Of a stretch of 64,000 nucleotides of DNA, positions 1 to 9,699 are shown one piece after another. The stretch comes from CAMFLJ01 sp963702555 (GTDB taxonomy: Bacteria > Actinomycetota > Acidimicrobiia > Acidimicrobiales > Acidimicrobilacustridaceae): NCBI GenBank assembly GCA_963702555.1, contig CAVPCW010000011.1, forward strand, positions 682,001-746,000. Direction: 5' to 3'. Each line of letters begins with the position of its first letter. The first letter of the stretch is position 1. The position numbers and the translations under genes were made by a program. The notes under the pieces are model-generated. The model was not told where the DNA came from, searched no databases, and was given only the letters and a program-made list of their open reading frames with translations.

Positions 1-318
1 CGCGAGGGCGAGCACGCCCGGAACCCCCTCTTCCTCCACCCCGACGACGCCGCGGCCCGCGGCCTGGTGCCCGGCGACCCCGTGGTGGTGCGCTCGGAGT
101 GGGGCGCTGTCGAGACCGTGGTGGGCCTCGACGACGCGCTCCGCCGCGGCGTGGTGGCCTTGAGCCACGGCTACGGCGACCGGTCGAGCGACGACGATCC
201 CGATGTCGAGGTCGGGGTGAACGTGAACCGTCTGCTCCCGTCCGGCCCGGGCAGCTACGAGCACTACAGCAGCATGGCCTTCATGGTCGGCATCCCCGTC
301 GAGGTCGTGCCGGCCTGA
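1..318 (+). CDS. Molybdopterin oxidoreductase, C-terminal fragment
   Basis: The frame is open from the window edge, so this is only the last 105 residues of a longer gene. The fragment reads as a molybdopterin-dinucleotide-binding domain of the DMSO-reductase family. It has NPLFLHPDDAAARGL, then GDPVVVRSEWGAVETV, a short beta domain in which residues are set relative to the pterin cofactor, and ends with GVNVNRLLP followed by YEHYSSMAFMVGIPVEV. That tail is typical of the end of such oxidoreductases. The substrate cannot be told from this part, because the Fe-S and catalytic domains lie outside the window. The next gene starts about 100 bases downstream on the same strand and may be co-transcribed. 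Confidence 0.75.
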   Translation, partial: REGEHARNPLFLHPDDAAARGLVPGDPVVVRSEWGAVETVVGLDDALRRGVVALSHGYGDRSSDDDPDVEVGVNVNRLLPSGPGSYEHYSSMAFMVGIPVEVVPA

Positions 319-417
319 TCCGAGCCGTCGGCGAGACTGGTGGTGGTCGCTCAGGGGTCTGCGGCCTCGACGGCGGCCCGGACCGGGCCGCGGCGAACAC
401 ACAGAGGAGCGTGGGGG

Positions 418-1236
418 ATGACCCGAGCGATCGACTGCCTGGTGAACGTGGACTTCGGTGATCGGGAGATGCCGGAGTGGATGACGCGGGTGAAGGAGGA
501 CTACTTCGGGGGCACGTTCGCCTTCGCCAGCCCCGAGCTGAACGAGCTCCTCGAGGAGATGGACGCCCAGGGCATCGAGAAGGCCATCCTCATCAGCCAG
601 GTCAGCCAGACCTCCGGCCGCGCGTTCGAGTTCGTGGAGGCCCGCCCCGACCGGTTCGCCCTCGGGGTCGGTGGCTTCAACCTGCTGCGCCCGATGGAGA
701 CCGTCCGGGGCCTCGACGCCTTCGTGAAGAACCACCCGGTCGCCTACGCCTCGGTCGGCCCGAGCTTCTGGGGCGACGGCAACTACAACCCGACCAACGC
801 CGTCTACTGGCCGCTCTACACGAAGTGCTGCGAGCTCGACCTGCCGCTGTGCATGAACACCGGCATCCCCGGCCCGCCCCTGCCGGCCGACCCCCAGAAC
901 CCGATCCACATCGACCGGGTCTGCTACACGTTCCCCGAGCTGCGGCTGTCGATGATCCACGGCGCCGACCCGTGGTGGGACGTCGCCGTGCGCCTCCTGC
1001 AGAAGTACGAGAACCTGCGGCTGATGACCTCGGCGTGGTCGCCGAAGCGGTTGCCCGAGTCGCTGCTCCACTTCATGCGCACCCGCGGCAAGAGCAAGGT
1101 GATGTTCGCCTCCGACTACCCGGTGCTGAAGAACGACCGGTGCATCCCCGAGGCCCTCGCCCTCGACCTCCCCGACGACGTGCGGGAGAACTGGCTCTAC
1201 AACACCGCCAACGACTTCTTCTTCGGCGGGAAGTAG
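418..1236 (+). CDS. Amidohydrolase-2 family TIM-barrel protein
   Basis: A 272-residue protein of the amidohydrolase-2 (ACMSD-like) superfamily, probably cytoplasmic. The start at 418 follows a purine-rich GGGGG site; an in-frame ATG at 340 would add a low-complexity leader without homology. Visible family marks are the ELNELLEEMDAQGIEKAIL segment, MIHGADPWWDVAVRLLQKY and the late strand MFASDYPVL with its conserved aspartate. The usual HxH metal motif near the N-terminus is replaced by LVNVDFGD, so one metal site may be altered or absent. Decarboxylase or hydrolase activity on a small carboxylated substrate is the family norm; the substrate here is unknown. It is convergent with the flavoprotein at 1259. 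Confidence 0.7.
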   Translation: MTRAIDCLVNVDFGDREMPEWMTRVKEDYFGGTFAFASPELNELLEEMDAQGIEKAILISQVSQTSGRAFEFVEARPDRFALGVGGFNLLRPMETVRGLDAFVKNHPVAYASVGPSFWGDGNYNPTNAVYWPLYTKCCELDLPLCMNTGIPGPPLPADPQNPIHIDRVCYTFPELRLSMIHGADPWWDVAVRLLQKYENLRLMTSAWSPKRLPESLLHFMRTRGKSKVMFASDYPVLKNDRCIPEALALDLPDDVRENWLYNTANDFFFGGK

Positions 1237-1242
1237 CCGCTC

Positions 1243-1283
1243 GGCGCTCTCCGCTCGGTCAGGCGAGGGCCGAGCGGAGCGCC
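1243..1283. terminator. Possible bidirectional terminator
   Basis: An imperfect inverted repeat (arm 1243-1258 pairs with 1270-1283, two bases bulged) lies between the convergent genes ending at 1236 and 1259. It partly overlaps the end of the minus-strand gene. There is no U-tract, as is common in high-GC actinobacteria. The convergent position is the main argument. Confidence 0.35.
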
Positions 1284-2239
1284 TCGGCGGCGGCGATGCC
1301 GGACAGCGCGGCGCCCTCGACCTTGGCCCCGCCGAACGCGTCGCCGGCGAACACCAGCGGGGGGATGTGGGCCGCCACCAGGCACGGGTCGGGGTGGGCC
1401 ACCGCCGGCTTGGCGTAGCGCCAGCGCTGGATCTGCGTCTGGCCGGGCAGCGGTGCGGCGGCGAGGCCGGCGGCCGCGAGCAGCTCGTCGACCACGACCT
1501 GGTCGTCGGACTCCCAGTGGGCCCGGCTGAACCCGGCCGTGGCGTGGATCGTCACCGCCGGCGCCCCCGACACGCCCTTGAGCTGGTTGTCGGCCATCCA
1601 GTCGATGGGCCCGTCGGCGGGGTCGACGGCTCCCGGCTCGGCCAGGCCGGAGGGGCCGTCGAGCAGCACCATCAGCGCGAGGCACGGGTCGTAGCTGATG
1701 CGGGTGAGCGCATCGGCGTCGCCGGGGGAGAGCACGACTCCGCCCGCGGCGAGCAGGTCGAGGGCCTGGGGCACGGGCGCGGTGACGATGACGGCATCGG
1801 CGTCGACACGGCCCCCGTCGTCGAGCACGACGTGCCACGAGTGGTCGTCGTGCCCGAGGGAGGCCACCCGGGTGGCGGTGCGCACGTCGAGGCCCCGGGC
1901 CAGGTGCTTGGCCACCGCGTTCATCGAGACCGTGCCCCGGAAGCGGGTGTGGCCGTCGTCGCCGGTGAGGCCGTCGGGCCCGATGCGGCCACGGAACCAG
2001 GGGGCGGCCACGCCGTCGTCGACCCAGCTCTGCATCGTGGCGGCGAACGCCGCGGTGTGGGTGGTGACGAACTGGGCGCCGTGGTCGAACGTGCCCTCGC
2101 CGATGCGGCGGGTCGCCATGCGGCCCCCGACCCCACGGCCCTTGTCGAGCACGACGACGTCGAGGTCGTCGGCGAGGAGCCGCGCCGCGGTCAGCCCGGC
2201 CATGCCGGCCCCGAGCACGAGAACGCGTCGCCGGCTCAC
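1259..2239 (-). CDS. Renalase-like NAD(P)/FAD-dependent oxidoreductase
   Basis: A 326-residue flavoprotein. It begins with a Rossmann dinucleotide site VLVLGAGMAGL and the following VVVLDKGRGVGGRMATRR, which matches the FAD-binding start of COG3380/renalase-like amine-oxidase relatives. The mid-protein segment FDHGAQFVTTH and the C-terminal VFAGDAFGGAKVEGAALSG (second FAD contact) complete the fold. GTG at 2239 is chosen because it lies directly before the Rossmann strand and overlaps the TGA of the upstream gene (GTGA), implying translational coupling. Family members oxidise dihydronicotinamide isomers or unknown amines; the substrate here is not inferable. Confidence 0.8.
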   Translation of the reverse strand: MSRRRVLVLGAGMAGLTAARLLADDLDVVVLDKGRGVGGRMATRRIGEGTFDHGAQFVTTHTAAFAATMQSWVDDGVAAPWFRGRIGPDGLTGDDGHTRFRGTVSMNAVAKHLARGLDVRTATRVASLGHDDHSWHVVLDDGGRVDADAVIVTAPVPQALDLLAAGGVVLSPGDADALTRISYDPCLALMVLLDGPSGLAEPGAVDPADGPIDWMADNQLKGVSGAPAVTIHATAGFSRAHWESDDQVVVDELLAAAGLAAAPLPGQTQIQRWRYAKPAVAHPDPCLVAAHIPPLVFAGDAFGGAKVEGAALSGIAAAEALRSALA

Positions 2240-2685
2240 GTCGGCACCGCCACGAGGAGCATGGCGACGGCGACCGCCCCCCGGGCCGACCAGCCCGCGG
2301 TTCGGATCCAGTTGGTCGAGACCAGGCGGCGCATCACGGAAGGGTCGGCGCCGTCGGCGAGACGGCCGTGGGCGGGCACCTGGAGCAGGACCGTCGATGC
2401 GTGGATCACCAGCAGGAGGACGAGGCCCAGCAGGGGCAGCAGGAGGCCGACGTCGTCGCGCAGGGTGGCGGCCACGATGAGGGCGGACACGCCCTCGACC
2501 GCCATGAACGGGCCCACCACCCACGACGTGCGCCGCTGGTGCTCGGTCTCGTACGCGGTGAAGCCGTCGGCCCCGACCCGGGCGAACAACGGGTAGTGGA
2601 CGACCTGGACGAACCAGATGAGCCCGACCATCGCCGCGGTGGCGAGGAGGTGGACGGACAACAGGGCGGTGGCAGAGGTCGACAC
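2236..2685 (-). CDS. Small integral membrane protein, four helices
   Basis: A 149-residue hydrophobic protein with about four predicted membrane segments (roughly residues 5-28, 56-75, 80-105, 130-148). A conserved-looking WFVQVVHYPLFARVG motif follows the first helix, and a charged AYETEHQRR loop comes next. I know of similar uncharacterised actinobacterial proteins but can name no function. The GTG start at 2685 precedes the first helix; a longer upstream frame is arginine/proline-rich and not protein-like. Its stop overlaps the start of the renalase-like gene by four bases, so the two form one operon. Confidence 0.65.
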   Translation of the reverse strand: MSTSATALLSVHLLATAAMVGLIWFVQVVHYPLFARVGADGFTAYETEHQRRTSWVVGPFMAVEGVSALIVAATLRDDVGLLLPLLGLVLLLVIHASTVLLQVPAHGRLADGADPSVMRRLVSTNWIRTAGWSARGAVAVAMLLVAVPT

Positions 2686-2749
2686 GGCCTCAGGGTGGCA
2701 TGGGCCCCGGCGAGATCCTCCGCCGGACGCCCGATTCCTTCTGGCGAGC

Positions 2750-4475
2750 TCAGGCGACGGGCACGGTGACGGTGTCGCGGCCGGAGCGGAGCGTGGTGCC
2801 CGGGGTGGCGCCGGTCGGCCGTCCGTCGATGACCGTGGTGACGCCGCCCACGAGCACCCGTGCGATGCCCACGGGGTCGGCGGTGAGGCGCACCGAGCCA
2901 CCGGGCAGGTCGTGGACCAGGCGGGTGGGCCCGGCATCGACGGTCTCCGGGTCGAACAACACGATGTCGGCGTGGCCGCCCGGCTCGAGCCGGCCCCGGT
3001 CGACGAGCCCCATCAGCCGGGCCGGTGCGTCGGTGAGCATCTGCACCGCCCGCTCGAGCGGCACGAGGCGCCGGCCCCGCAGGCAGTCGGCGAGGAACTG
3101 CGCGGGGTAGGGACCACCGCACATGCGGTCGAGGTGGGCGCCGGCATCGCTGCCGCCGAGCAGCACGTCCTCGTCGTCCCAGAGCTCGCGGCGCAGGGCC
3201 CAGTGGGCGTCGTCGTCGTCGGTGGGGGACGGCCACAGCACGGTGCGGAGGTCGTCGGCGAGCACGACGTCGATCAGGCAGTCGAACGGCTCGATGCCCC
3301 GCTCGGCGGCGATGTCCTCGACCAGGCGGCCGGTGAGGCCCTCGTTGGCCGCGGAGAACGTGTCGCCGATGCGGTAGCGGGCGAAGTCGGTGAGCCGGTT
3401 GAACATGCCGACGTCGCCGCTCGCACCGGCGAGCAGGCGGGCCCGGACCGCGGGGTCGCGCAGGGACGACGAGGCGCTCGGCCAGCGGGAGGTTCAGCAC
3501 CTCGCCCCAACCGGGCAGCAGGTTCAGCGCGCAGTAGGTGCCGAAGCTCATGTTCATCGGGACGATGACCGGCATGGTGAGCGCCACCACGCGACCACCG
3601 CGGGCCCGGGCGACGCGGGAGGGGAGCAGATGGGCCTCGATGCGCTCGGGGCTGGCGGCGTCGACCACCAGCACGTTCCAGTTGAGGATGCGGTCGGCGG
3701 CGACGGAGAGCGCGGCCATGAGCTCGGCCTCCTCGTCGTCGAACCCGGCGCTGGCCCCGGCGAAGATGCCCTCGAGGGTGGTGCCCTCGTGCTCGCCGAC
3801 CACCGCGGCGAGCGACAGCAGCTCGTCGCGGTCGGCCCCCTTGGCGGGCACCGGCCGGCCGTCGCCGTCGCTGTGGTACTCCGAGACGTCGATCGAGAGG
3901 CCGAGCGCACCCTGGGCCAGCGAGGCGTCGAGCAGGGCCCGCACCCGCTCCAGCTCGTCGGGGGTGGAGGGCCGGCCGTTGGCGTCCTCCCCGATGGCGA
4001 GGCGGCGCAGCGTCGAGTGGCCGACCAGGAAGCCGGCGTTCACGGCGAGGCGGCCCTCGAGCGCGTCGAGGTACGAGCCGAAGTCGCGCCACGCCCAGTC
4101 GGCCCCTCGTTCCAGGGCGTCGACGGGCATGCCCTCGACCTTGGCCAGCAGCTCGCGGAGGTAGGGCGCGTTGGCGGCGTCGATCGGGGCCAGGCCGAAG
4201 CTGCAGTTGCCGCCGATGACGGTGGTGACGCCGTGGCCTCCGGACGGCGAGGCCCCGCCGTCCCACATGAGCTGGGCGTCGTAGTGGGTGTGGAGGTCGA
4301 CGAACCCGGGGCAGGCCACCAGGCCGGCGGCGTCGATCGTCTCGAGGGCGGGCTCGTCGACCTCGCCGACGGCGACGATGCGGCCGTCGCGGATCCCGAT
4401 GGCGCCGACCGTGGCCGGGGCGCCGGAGCCGTCGACGATGGTCGCCGAGGTGATCAGGAGATCGAGCGTGGTCAT
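2750..4475 (-). pseudogene. D-aminoacylase-like amidohydrolase, frameshifted
   Basis: It encodes an N-acyl-D-amino-acid deacylase/dihydroorotase-type amidohydrolase of about 575 residues. The N-terminal part (4475 to about 3470) has the metal motif GFVDLHTHYDAQL, GHGVTTVIGGNCSFGLAPI and the small beta-sandwich start LLITSATIVDGSG. The C-terminal part (about 3465 to 2750) continues in another frame with MFNRLTDFARYRIGD, LLGGSDAGAHLDRM and PGGHADIVLFDPE. The switch falls at about 3462-3473, within the run encoding LPLAERL followed by RDPAVRARLLAGA, and equals one extra base. Everything else is intact, so a sequencing or assembly error is as likely as a recent null mutation. If functional it would cleave N-acyl or cyclic amide bonds of D-amino-acid-like substrates. 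Confidence 0.75.
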
Positions 4476-4536
4476 GGCCGCAGACCGTACGCGGCTTTCG
4501 TCGGGCGTGGCGGTTGGCCCCGACCGCCGGCCGACC

Positions 4537-7031
4537 TCAGTGGTGGGGGAAGACCCGGTCCCGCATCGCCGGGATCTGCTCAGGTGGCACCGCCGGGGAG
4601 TAGAGGTACCCCTGCACAGCGGTGCAGCCCATCGAGTGGAGCAGGTCGGCCTGGTCGCCATGCTCGATGCCCTCGGCGGTGACGGCGATCCCGAGCTGGC
4701 CGGCCAGGGCGACGATTCCGGAGACCAGGCGCCGGCTCGCCTCGCTCGTGGCGATGCCGGCGATCAGGCTCCGATCGATCTTGATGACGTCGACCGGGCA
4801 GTCCGAGAGGTAGGCCAGCGCGGCGTACCCGCTGCCGAAGTCGTCGACCGCGAGGCGGACCGCACGGCGCCGGATCGCCGCCAGTTGCTCGTTCACCGCC
4901 GCGGTCTCGTGCAAGAGGGCCGACTCGGTCATCTCGACGCAGAGCATCGACGGGTCGACCCCGCTCGACGCGAGGGCCTCGTCGAGCGCGCTCAGGAGGC
5001 CGCCCTCGCCCAGCTGGAGCGCCGAGAGGTTCACACGGACCACGAGCGGCCGGGCCGGGTCGAGGCGCGCCCACTCGGCGGCCTGCTCGCACGCGGCGCA
5101 GGACCCAGTCGCCGATGTCGAGGATGAGGCCGGTGTCCTCGGCGACCTCGATGAAGCGGTCTGCCGTGTAGACCTCGCCGGACGGGTGGTGCCAGCGGAG
5201 GAGGGCCTCGACGGCGGTCATGGTGCCGGTGCCCAGGTCGACCTCGGGCTGGTACCAGAGCGTGAGCTCACCCCGCTCGAGCGCGGGTCGGAGCTCGCTG
5301 TTCGAGGGTGAGCCGCTCGGTGACCTCGCGGCGGAGGTCCTCGTTGAAGAGCGAGTAGCGGTTCCGGCCCTCGTCCTTGGCCCGGTACAGGGCGATGTCG
5401 GCCTCGCGGAGCAGGTCGTGGCCACCGGAGCCGGCGGTCGAGATGGCGATGCCGATGCTGGCGGTGGTGCGGAACTCGTTGCCGGCGGCGTCGATCGGCC
5501 GCTGGAACTCCTCCACGAGGCGGCTCGCGGCGCGCACGGCCTCGTCGGGGCCGTCGAGGTCGCGCATCACGACGACGAACTCGTCGCCGCCGTGCCGGGC
5601 GACGAGATCGCCCGCCCGCACCGACGCGGCGATGCGCCCGGCGGCGTTGCGGAGCAGCGCGTCGCCGACGGGGTGGCCGACGGTGTCGTTGACGATCTTG
5701 AAGTGGTCGAGGTCGATCATCAGCACGCCGATGGCGTGTCCCGAGCGGCCGGCGGCGCTCAGCGCCCGGGCGAGCTCCTCCAGCAACGCGGCCCGGTTGG
5801 CGAGGCCGGTGAGCGGGTCGTGGGTCGCGAGCTCGGCCAGTTCCTGCTGGTGGGTGTGGCGGTCGGTGACGTCGCGCCAGGTGTTCGAGATGGTGTCACC
5901 GACCTTCACCACCCGGAGATCGAAGTGTCGAGGCTCCCCGTCCTGGCGCTCGTGGGCGTACGGGAAGTCATCGAGCACCAGCGGACTGCCGGTCTCGATG
6001 ACCGACACGTAGCGTTGGAAGAGGCCGCTCTCGGCGTGCCCCGGCAACACGTCGAGCAGTCTCGACCCGATCAGCTCGTCCCTCGACATCCGGTTGTAGA
6101 CGCACGCAGCGTCGTTGGCGCCGAGGAACACGAAGTCGACGATGGCTCCGCTCTCGTCCCGAACAGGTGCAGCGGATGCGTGGGGGTCGATGAGGGTGTC
6201 CAGGGTCGCCTGCAACCGGGCGCGGTCGCGTTGGGCATCCTCCCTCGCCCGGACGAGCTCATCGACGTCGCGGAGCAGGCCCAGGAGCCCGGTCGGCCGG
6301 CCTTCGTCATCCACCATCACCCGCACCGACCCGGAGGTCCAGGTGTAGGAGCCGTCCTTGCGTCGGATGCGCAGCGTCATGTCGTCCGTCGCGGAGCTCC
6401 CCGTGCCGTCGCCTGTCGCCAGGTGGGCGTCGGTGGCATCCATCAACGCCGTGTCGTCCGGGTGCACGAGGTCGGTGAACACCGTGCCGACCAGTTCCTC
6501 GGCCGTCCACCCCAGGATCGCCGTGACCGTCGGGGCGATCCACTCGACCCGCTTCTCGAGATCCATGACCCCGATGAGGTCGCTCATGTGGTCGACGACC
6601 ATCCGGTATCGACGCTCCGACTCGGCCAGCTCCTGCCGGATCGCGACCTGGTCGTCGACGACGCGGAACGACACCTCGACGCCGTCCTGCTCGCCGTCCT
6701 CGTCGAGGTAGGGGCGGACGTGGAGGTCGAGCCAGTGGTAGGTGCCGTCCTTCGCTCGGATGCGGAACTCGAGCGCCTCCGGCCGACCGATCGGGATCCT
6801 CGAACGGGCATTCAGGACCATCTGGAGGTCGTCGGGGTGCACGAAGTCGTCGACGCGCTGCCCGACCCAGTCGTCCGGCTTCCACCCGAGCACGGCTTCG
6901 ATCGACGGGGACACCCACGTGAAGACATCGTCCGGGCCGAAGTAGGCGAGCACATCGGCCGCGTGCTCGGCGAGGGCGCGGCAATCCGGCTCCATGGGGC
7001 CCGAGGCGGACTCGCTGGTGTCGGACGTCAT
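4537..7031 (-). pseudogene. PAS-PAS-PAS-GGDEF-EAL signalling protein, two frameshifts
   Basis: A cyclic-di-GMP turnover protein of about 830 residues lying in three frames. Residues 1 to about 390 hold three PAS sensor domains (WVSPSIEAVLGW, WIAPTVTAILGWTAEELVG, then a more divergent third). A GGDEF domain with intact RHGGDEFVVV follows. The frame changes near 5297 and again near 5113, each by +1. The EAL domain then continues through AVEALLRWHHPSGE, VRVNLSALQL, VDDFGSGYAALAYL, VIKIDRSL and AEGIEH, so its catalytic signature is present across frames. As read, the protein ends just after GGDEF and would only synthesise c-di-GMP. No membrane segment is seen, so sensing is likely cytoplasmic. 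Confidence 0.8.
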
Positions 7032-7281
7032 GGTCTGCTTCCCAGCCTCAGGATCGGCTTCGAAGAGGCCCGCTGCGCTCCGCAGCCGGGCTCGTGGCTC
7101 GATCAGACCACCGCTGATCCGCCGCGCCCAGGGACCTTGGACTCACCGTCGGTGACGGTTTCGGGTGAGCGCACCGACGAACGACCCGGCCCGCCAGGGT
7201 CGGGAGCCGACCCCGGGACGGCGAGGGGATCAGAATGGGCCGAGCCAGCGCCGCCCAGCGTCCGACGATCCGAGGTCCCCG

Positions 7282-8097
7282 ATGACGAAGCCGTTCCTGA
7301 AGGTCGAGCGAGACGGTGACGTCGCCGTCATCACCTTCGACCGGCCCGAGAAGCTCAACGCCTGGGCCTGGGGCCCGACGAACGAGCTGTGCGCGGCCGC
7401 CGACGAGATCCGGTTCGACCGGTCGGTGCGGGTCGTGGTCCTGCGGGGGGAGGGCCGGGCGTTCTGCGCGGGTGAGGACCTGAAGCCCGAGACCGACGAC
7501 GTCGAGGAGCGCCATCCCGGGCGGTCGGGCGCCGAGAAGACGCTGCTCGCCTACGAGCGGGCGACCTACCTGTTCGAGCGCTGGGGCGTGGTCGACCAGC
7601 TTCCCCAGCCGGTCATCGCCGCCGTCCACGGCTACTGCCTCGGTGCCGGGCTCGAGATCGCCATGCTGGCCGACATCCGCATCGCCGCCACCGACGCCGT
7701 GTTCGCCCTGCCCCAGGTCACCCTCGGCACCCAGATCGTCGGCGGCGCCGACCTGCGCATGGTGAGCGAGCTCGGCGCGGCCCGCACCAAGCTCCTGGCC
7801 ATGACCGGCCGGCGCTTCGGCCCCGAGGAGGCCGAGCGGTGGGGTCTGGTGCAGCAGGTCGTGGCGCCCGACGAGCTGCAGGAGACCGCCCTCTCGCTCG
7901 CCCACGAGATCGCCGCCAACGCGCCGCTCGCCGTGCAGGGTGTGAAGCGGGCGGTGAACTCGGTGGCCTACCGGGGCTTCACCGAGGTGGCCCGCCAGGA
8001 GGCGCTGGCATCGTCGGTGCTGTGGACCTCCGACGACGTGTACGAGGGCTTCGCGGCGAAGGCGCGCAAGGAGCAGGCCACCTTCGAGGGCAAGTAG
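7282..8097 (+). CDS. Enoyl-CoA hydratase/isomerase family protein
   Basis: A 271-residue crotonase-fold protein. It shows VAVITFDRPEKLNAW at the N-terminus, the oxyanion-hole segment LRGEGRAFCAGEDLKP, then VIAAVHGYCLGAGLEIAMLADIRIA with the second oxyanion glycine, and ALPQVTLGTQIVGGADLRM. The usual hydratase glutamates are not both obvious, so isomerase or another crotonase activity is possible. ATG 7282 is preferred because the sequence matches the family from there; the in-frame extension to 7165 is low complexity. The divergent signalling gene (start 7031) and convergent thiolase-like gene give no operon partner, although enoyl-CoA and thiolase enzymes side by side suggest acyl-CoA degradation. 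Confidence 0.85.
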   Translation: MTKPFLKVERDGDVAVITFDRPEKLNAWAWGPTNELCAAADEIRFDRSVRVVVLRGEGRAFCAGEDLKPETDDVEERHPGRSGAEKTLLAYERATYLFERWGVVDQLPQPVIAAVHGYCLGAGLEIAMLADIRIAATDAVFALPQVTLGTQIVGGADLRMVSELGAARTKLLAMTGRRFGPEEAERWGLVQQVVAPDELQETALSLAHEIAANAPLAVQGVKRAVNSVAYRGFTEVARQEALASSVLWTSDDVYEGFAAKARKEQATFEGK

Positions 8098-8104
8098 CGC
8101 CCCG

Positions 8105-9600
8105 TCAGAGGGAGAGCTCGTTGGTGCCGTCCGCCCGGGCGGCGACCCGGGCGGGCGCCTCGACCCATGCACCGCGCTCGATGGCGTCGATGACGTCGGG
8201 GCGCACGCTGCGGGCGTAGCACCGGTGCCCATCGGGCAGGCCGCAGATCGCCAGGGCCACCTCCGGGCCGCCATCGCGACCGTGGACGACGGTGGCGGCC
8301 CGCACGACCGCCGGACCGTCGGCGCGGTCGACGACGATCCGGTCGGCCTCGGGCTCACCGACCACGTTCTGCTGGGCGGCGTGGTCGGGGGCCTCACCGG
8401 CCGCGCCGGGCTCGCGGGAGTAGACGGCCGCCACGTGCTTGGCCATGTGCATCCCCACGCCGGTGACCATGGCGACCGTGCCGTCGCCCCGACGGAGGCT
8501 GTCGACGGCGTGGCTGATCGAGTGGCTCATGTAGTTGCTCCCGGGACCGCCGTGGTACGGCAGGCCGCCGGTGAGGCTGAGGGGCCTGGGGTCGCCTGCC
8601 TCGATGCCGAGGGCGTCGGTGGCGAACGCCACCGCCGACCCGAAGCAGCTGTAGAGGTCGAAGAGGTCGACCTCGTCGACGGTGATGCCGGCGCGCCGCA
8701 GCGCCTCGCCCTGCGCGGCGCGCATGGCGGGGGAGGAGGTGAGGTCGCGTCGGGCGGCGAGGTGGTCCGCGTCGCGGGCGAAGCCCCACCCGCGGAGGTA
8801 CACGCGGCGGTCGGCGGGCACTCCCCAGCGGTCGGCCACGTCCTCCGTCACGAGCAGGTTGGCCGCCGCCATGTCGACGTCGGGGAACGCCACCATGCGC
8901 TTGAGGTACGGGCTGACGATCGGCCGGTTGCCGCCCTCGGGGGAGAGGAGCTGGTCGGCGGACCAGGCCGTGGGGAACCACGCGTCGGGGTTGGCGGCGG
9001 CGATACGACTGAAGCCCGAGAGGGTCTCCGCCAGGCGCCGACGGTCGTGGTCCTGCCCGCCCCGGGCGGCCCAGCGGGCCTGCTCCAGCAGGGCGAAGGT
9101 GTGCGTCGCCGGGATCACGCCGTGGGCCAGCTCGGTCGGGAGGTACCACTCGCGGAAGACCGATTCGGGCAGCGGCGGGAGGTCGCTCGGGTGCGACCAG
9201 GTCCGGTTCCTCCCCGGCCGTTCGCCAGCCGCCGTCGGGTGGCCAGGGCCTCGGCCCCGACGACCAGGGCGGCGCTGATCTCCCCCCGGGCCATGCGCTC
9301 GGCGGCGGCGTCGAGGAGTCGCTGCGGGGAGGTGCCGGCGATGATCGACGAGGTGTGGTCGATGCCGGTGCGCCCCAACCGCTCGGCCAGCCGGTGCCCG
9401 GGGTCGTCGTAGGCCCAGGCCTGGCAGTGCACCACACCGAGGTGGTCGAGCTCGGCCATCACGTCACTGGTCGTGCCGACGTCGTCGACGGCGGCCCGGG
9501 CGACCTGCTCCCACATGGCCAGCGGTTCCGGTGCGGCGTCGTGCGGGTCGCGCCAGGTCCGGCGGGCGGTTCCGACGATGCAGACGGCGGGGGAGGTCAT
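8105..9600 (-). pseudogene. Thiolase-like acetyl-CoA acetyltransferase, frameshifted
   Basis: Encodes a protein of about 497 residues of the non-canonical thiolase group often annotated acetyl-CoA acetyltransferase. The N-terminal frame runs from ATG 9600 (SPAVCIVGTARRTWRDP, then SALVVGAEALATRRRL-like). It is broken near 9200-9230 by a net one-base loss. The main frame resumes with WSHPSDLPPLPESVFREWYL and continues through VDLFDLYSCFGSAVAFATD and YHGGPGSNYMSHSISHAVD to the C-terminus. The cysteine in LYSCF and the NYM-SHSISHA segment are typical of this group. As it stands the product is split. The start may be leaderless: a TATGCT -10 box lies 7 bases before the ATG. Confidence 0.75.
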
Positions 9601-9607
9601 AGTGCGT

Positions 9608-9632
9608 AGCATACTGCACGAAAGGAAGTGCA
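9608..9632 (-). promoter_or_regulatory. Promoter with palindromic operator, divergent region
   Basis: On the minus strand a TATGCT -10 element (9613-9608) stands 7 bases before the ATG at 9600, consistent with a leaderless transcript. Just upstream is the palindrome TGCAC-N8-GTGCA (9615-9632), placed where a repressor would block polymerase. The stretch is unusually AT-rich for this window. No dedicated regulator is adjacent. Confidence 0.35.
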
Positions 9633-9699
9633 CGAATTCAGAAACGTGTATAGTTCGGTACCGACCAGATCCGTGAGGACGACGAGGAGCTGTCAGCCG

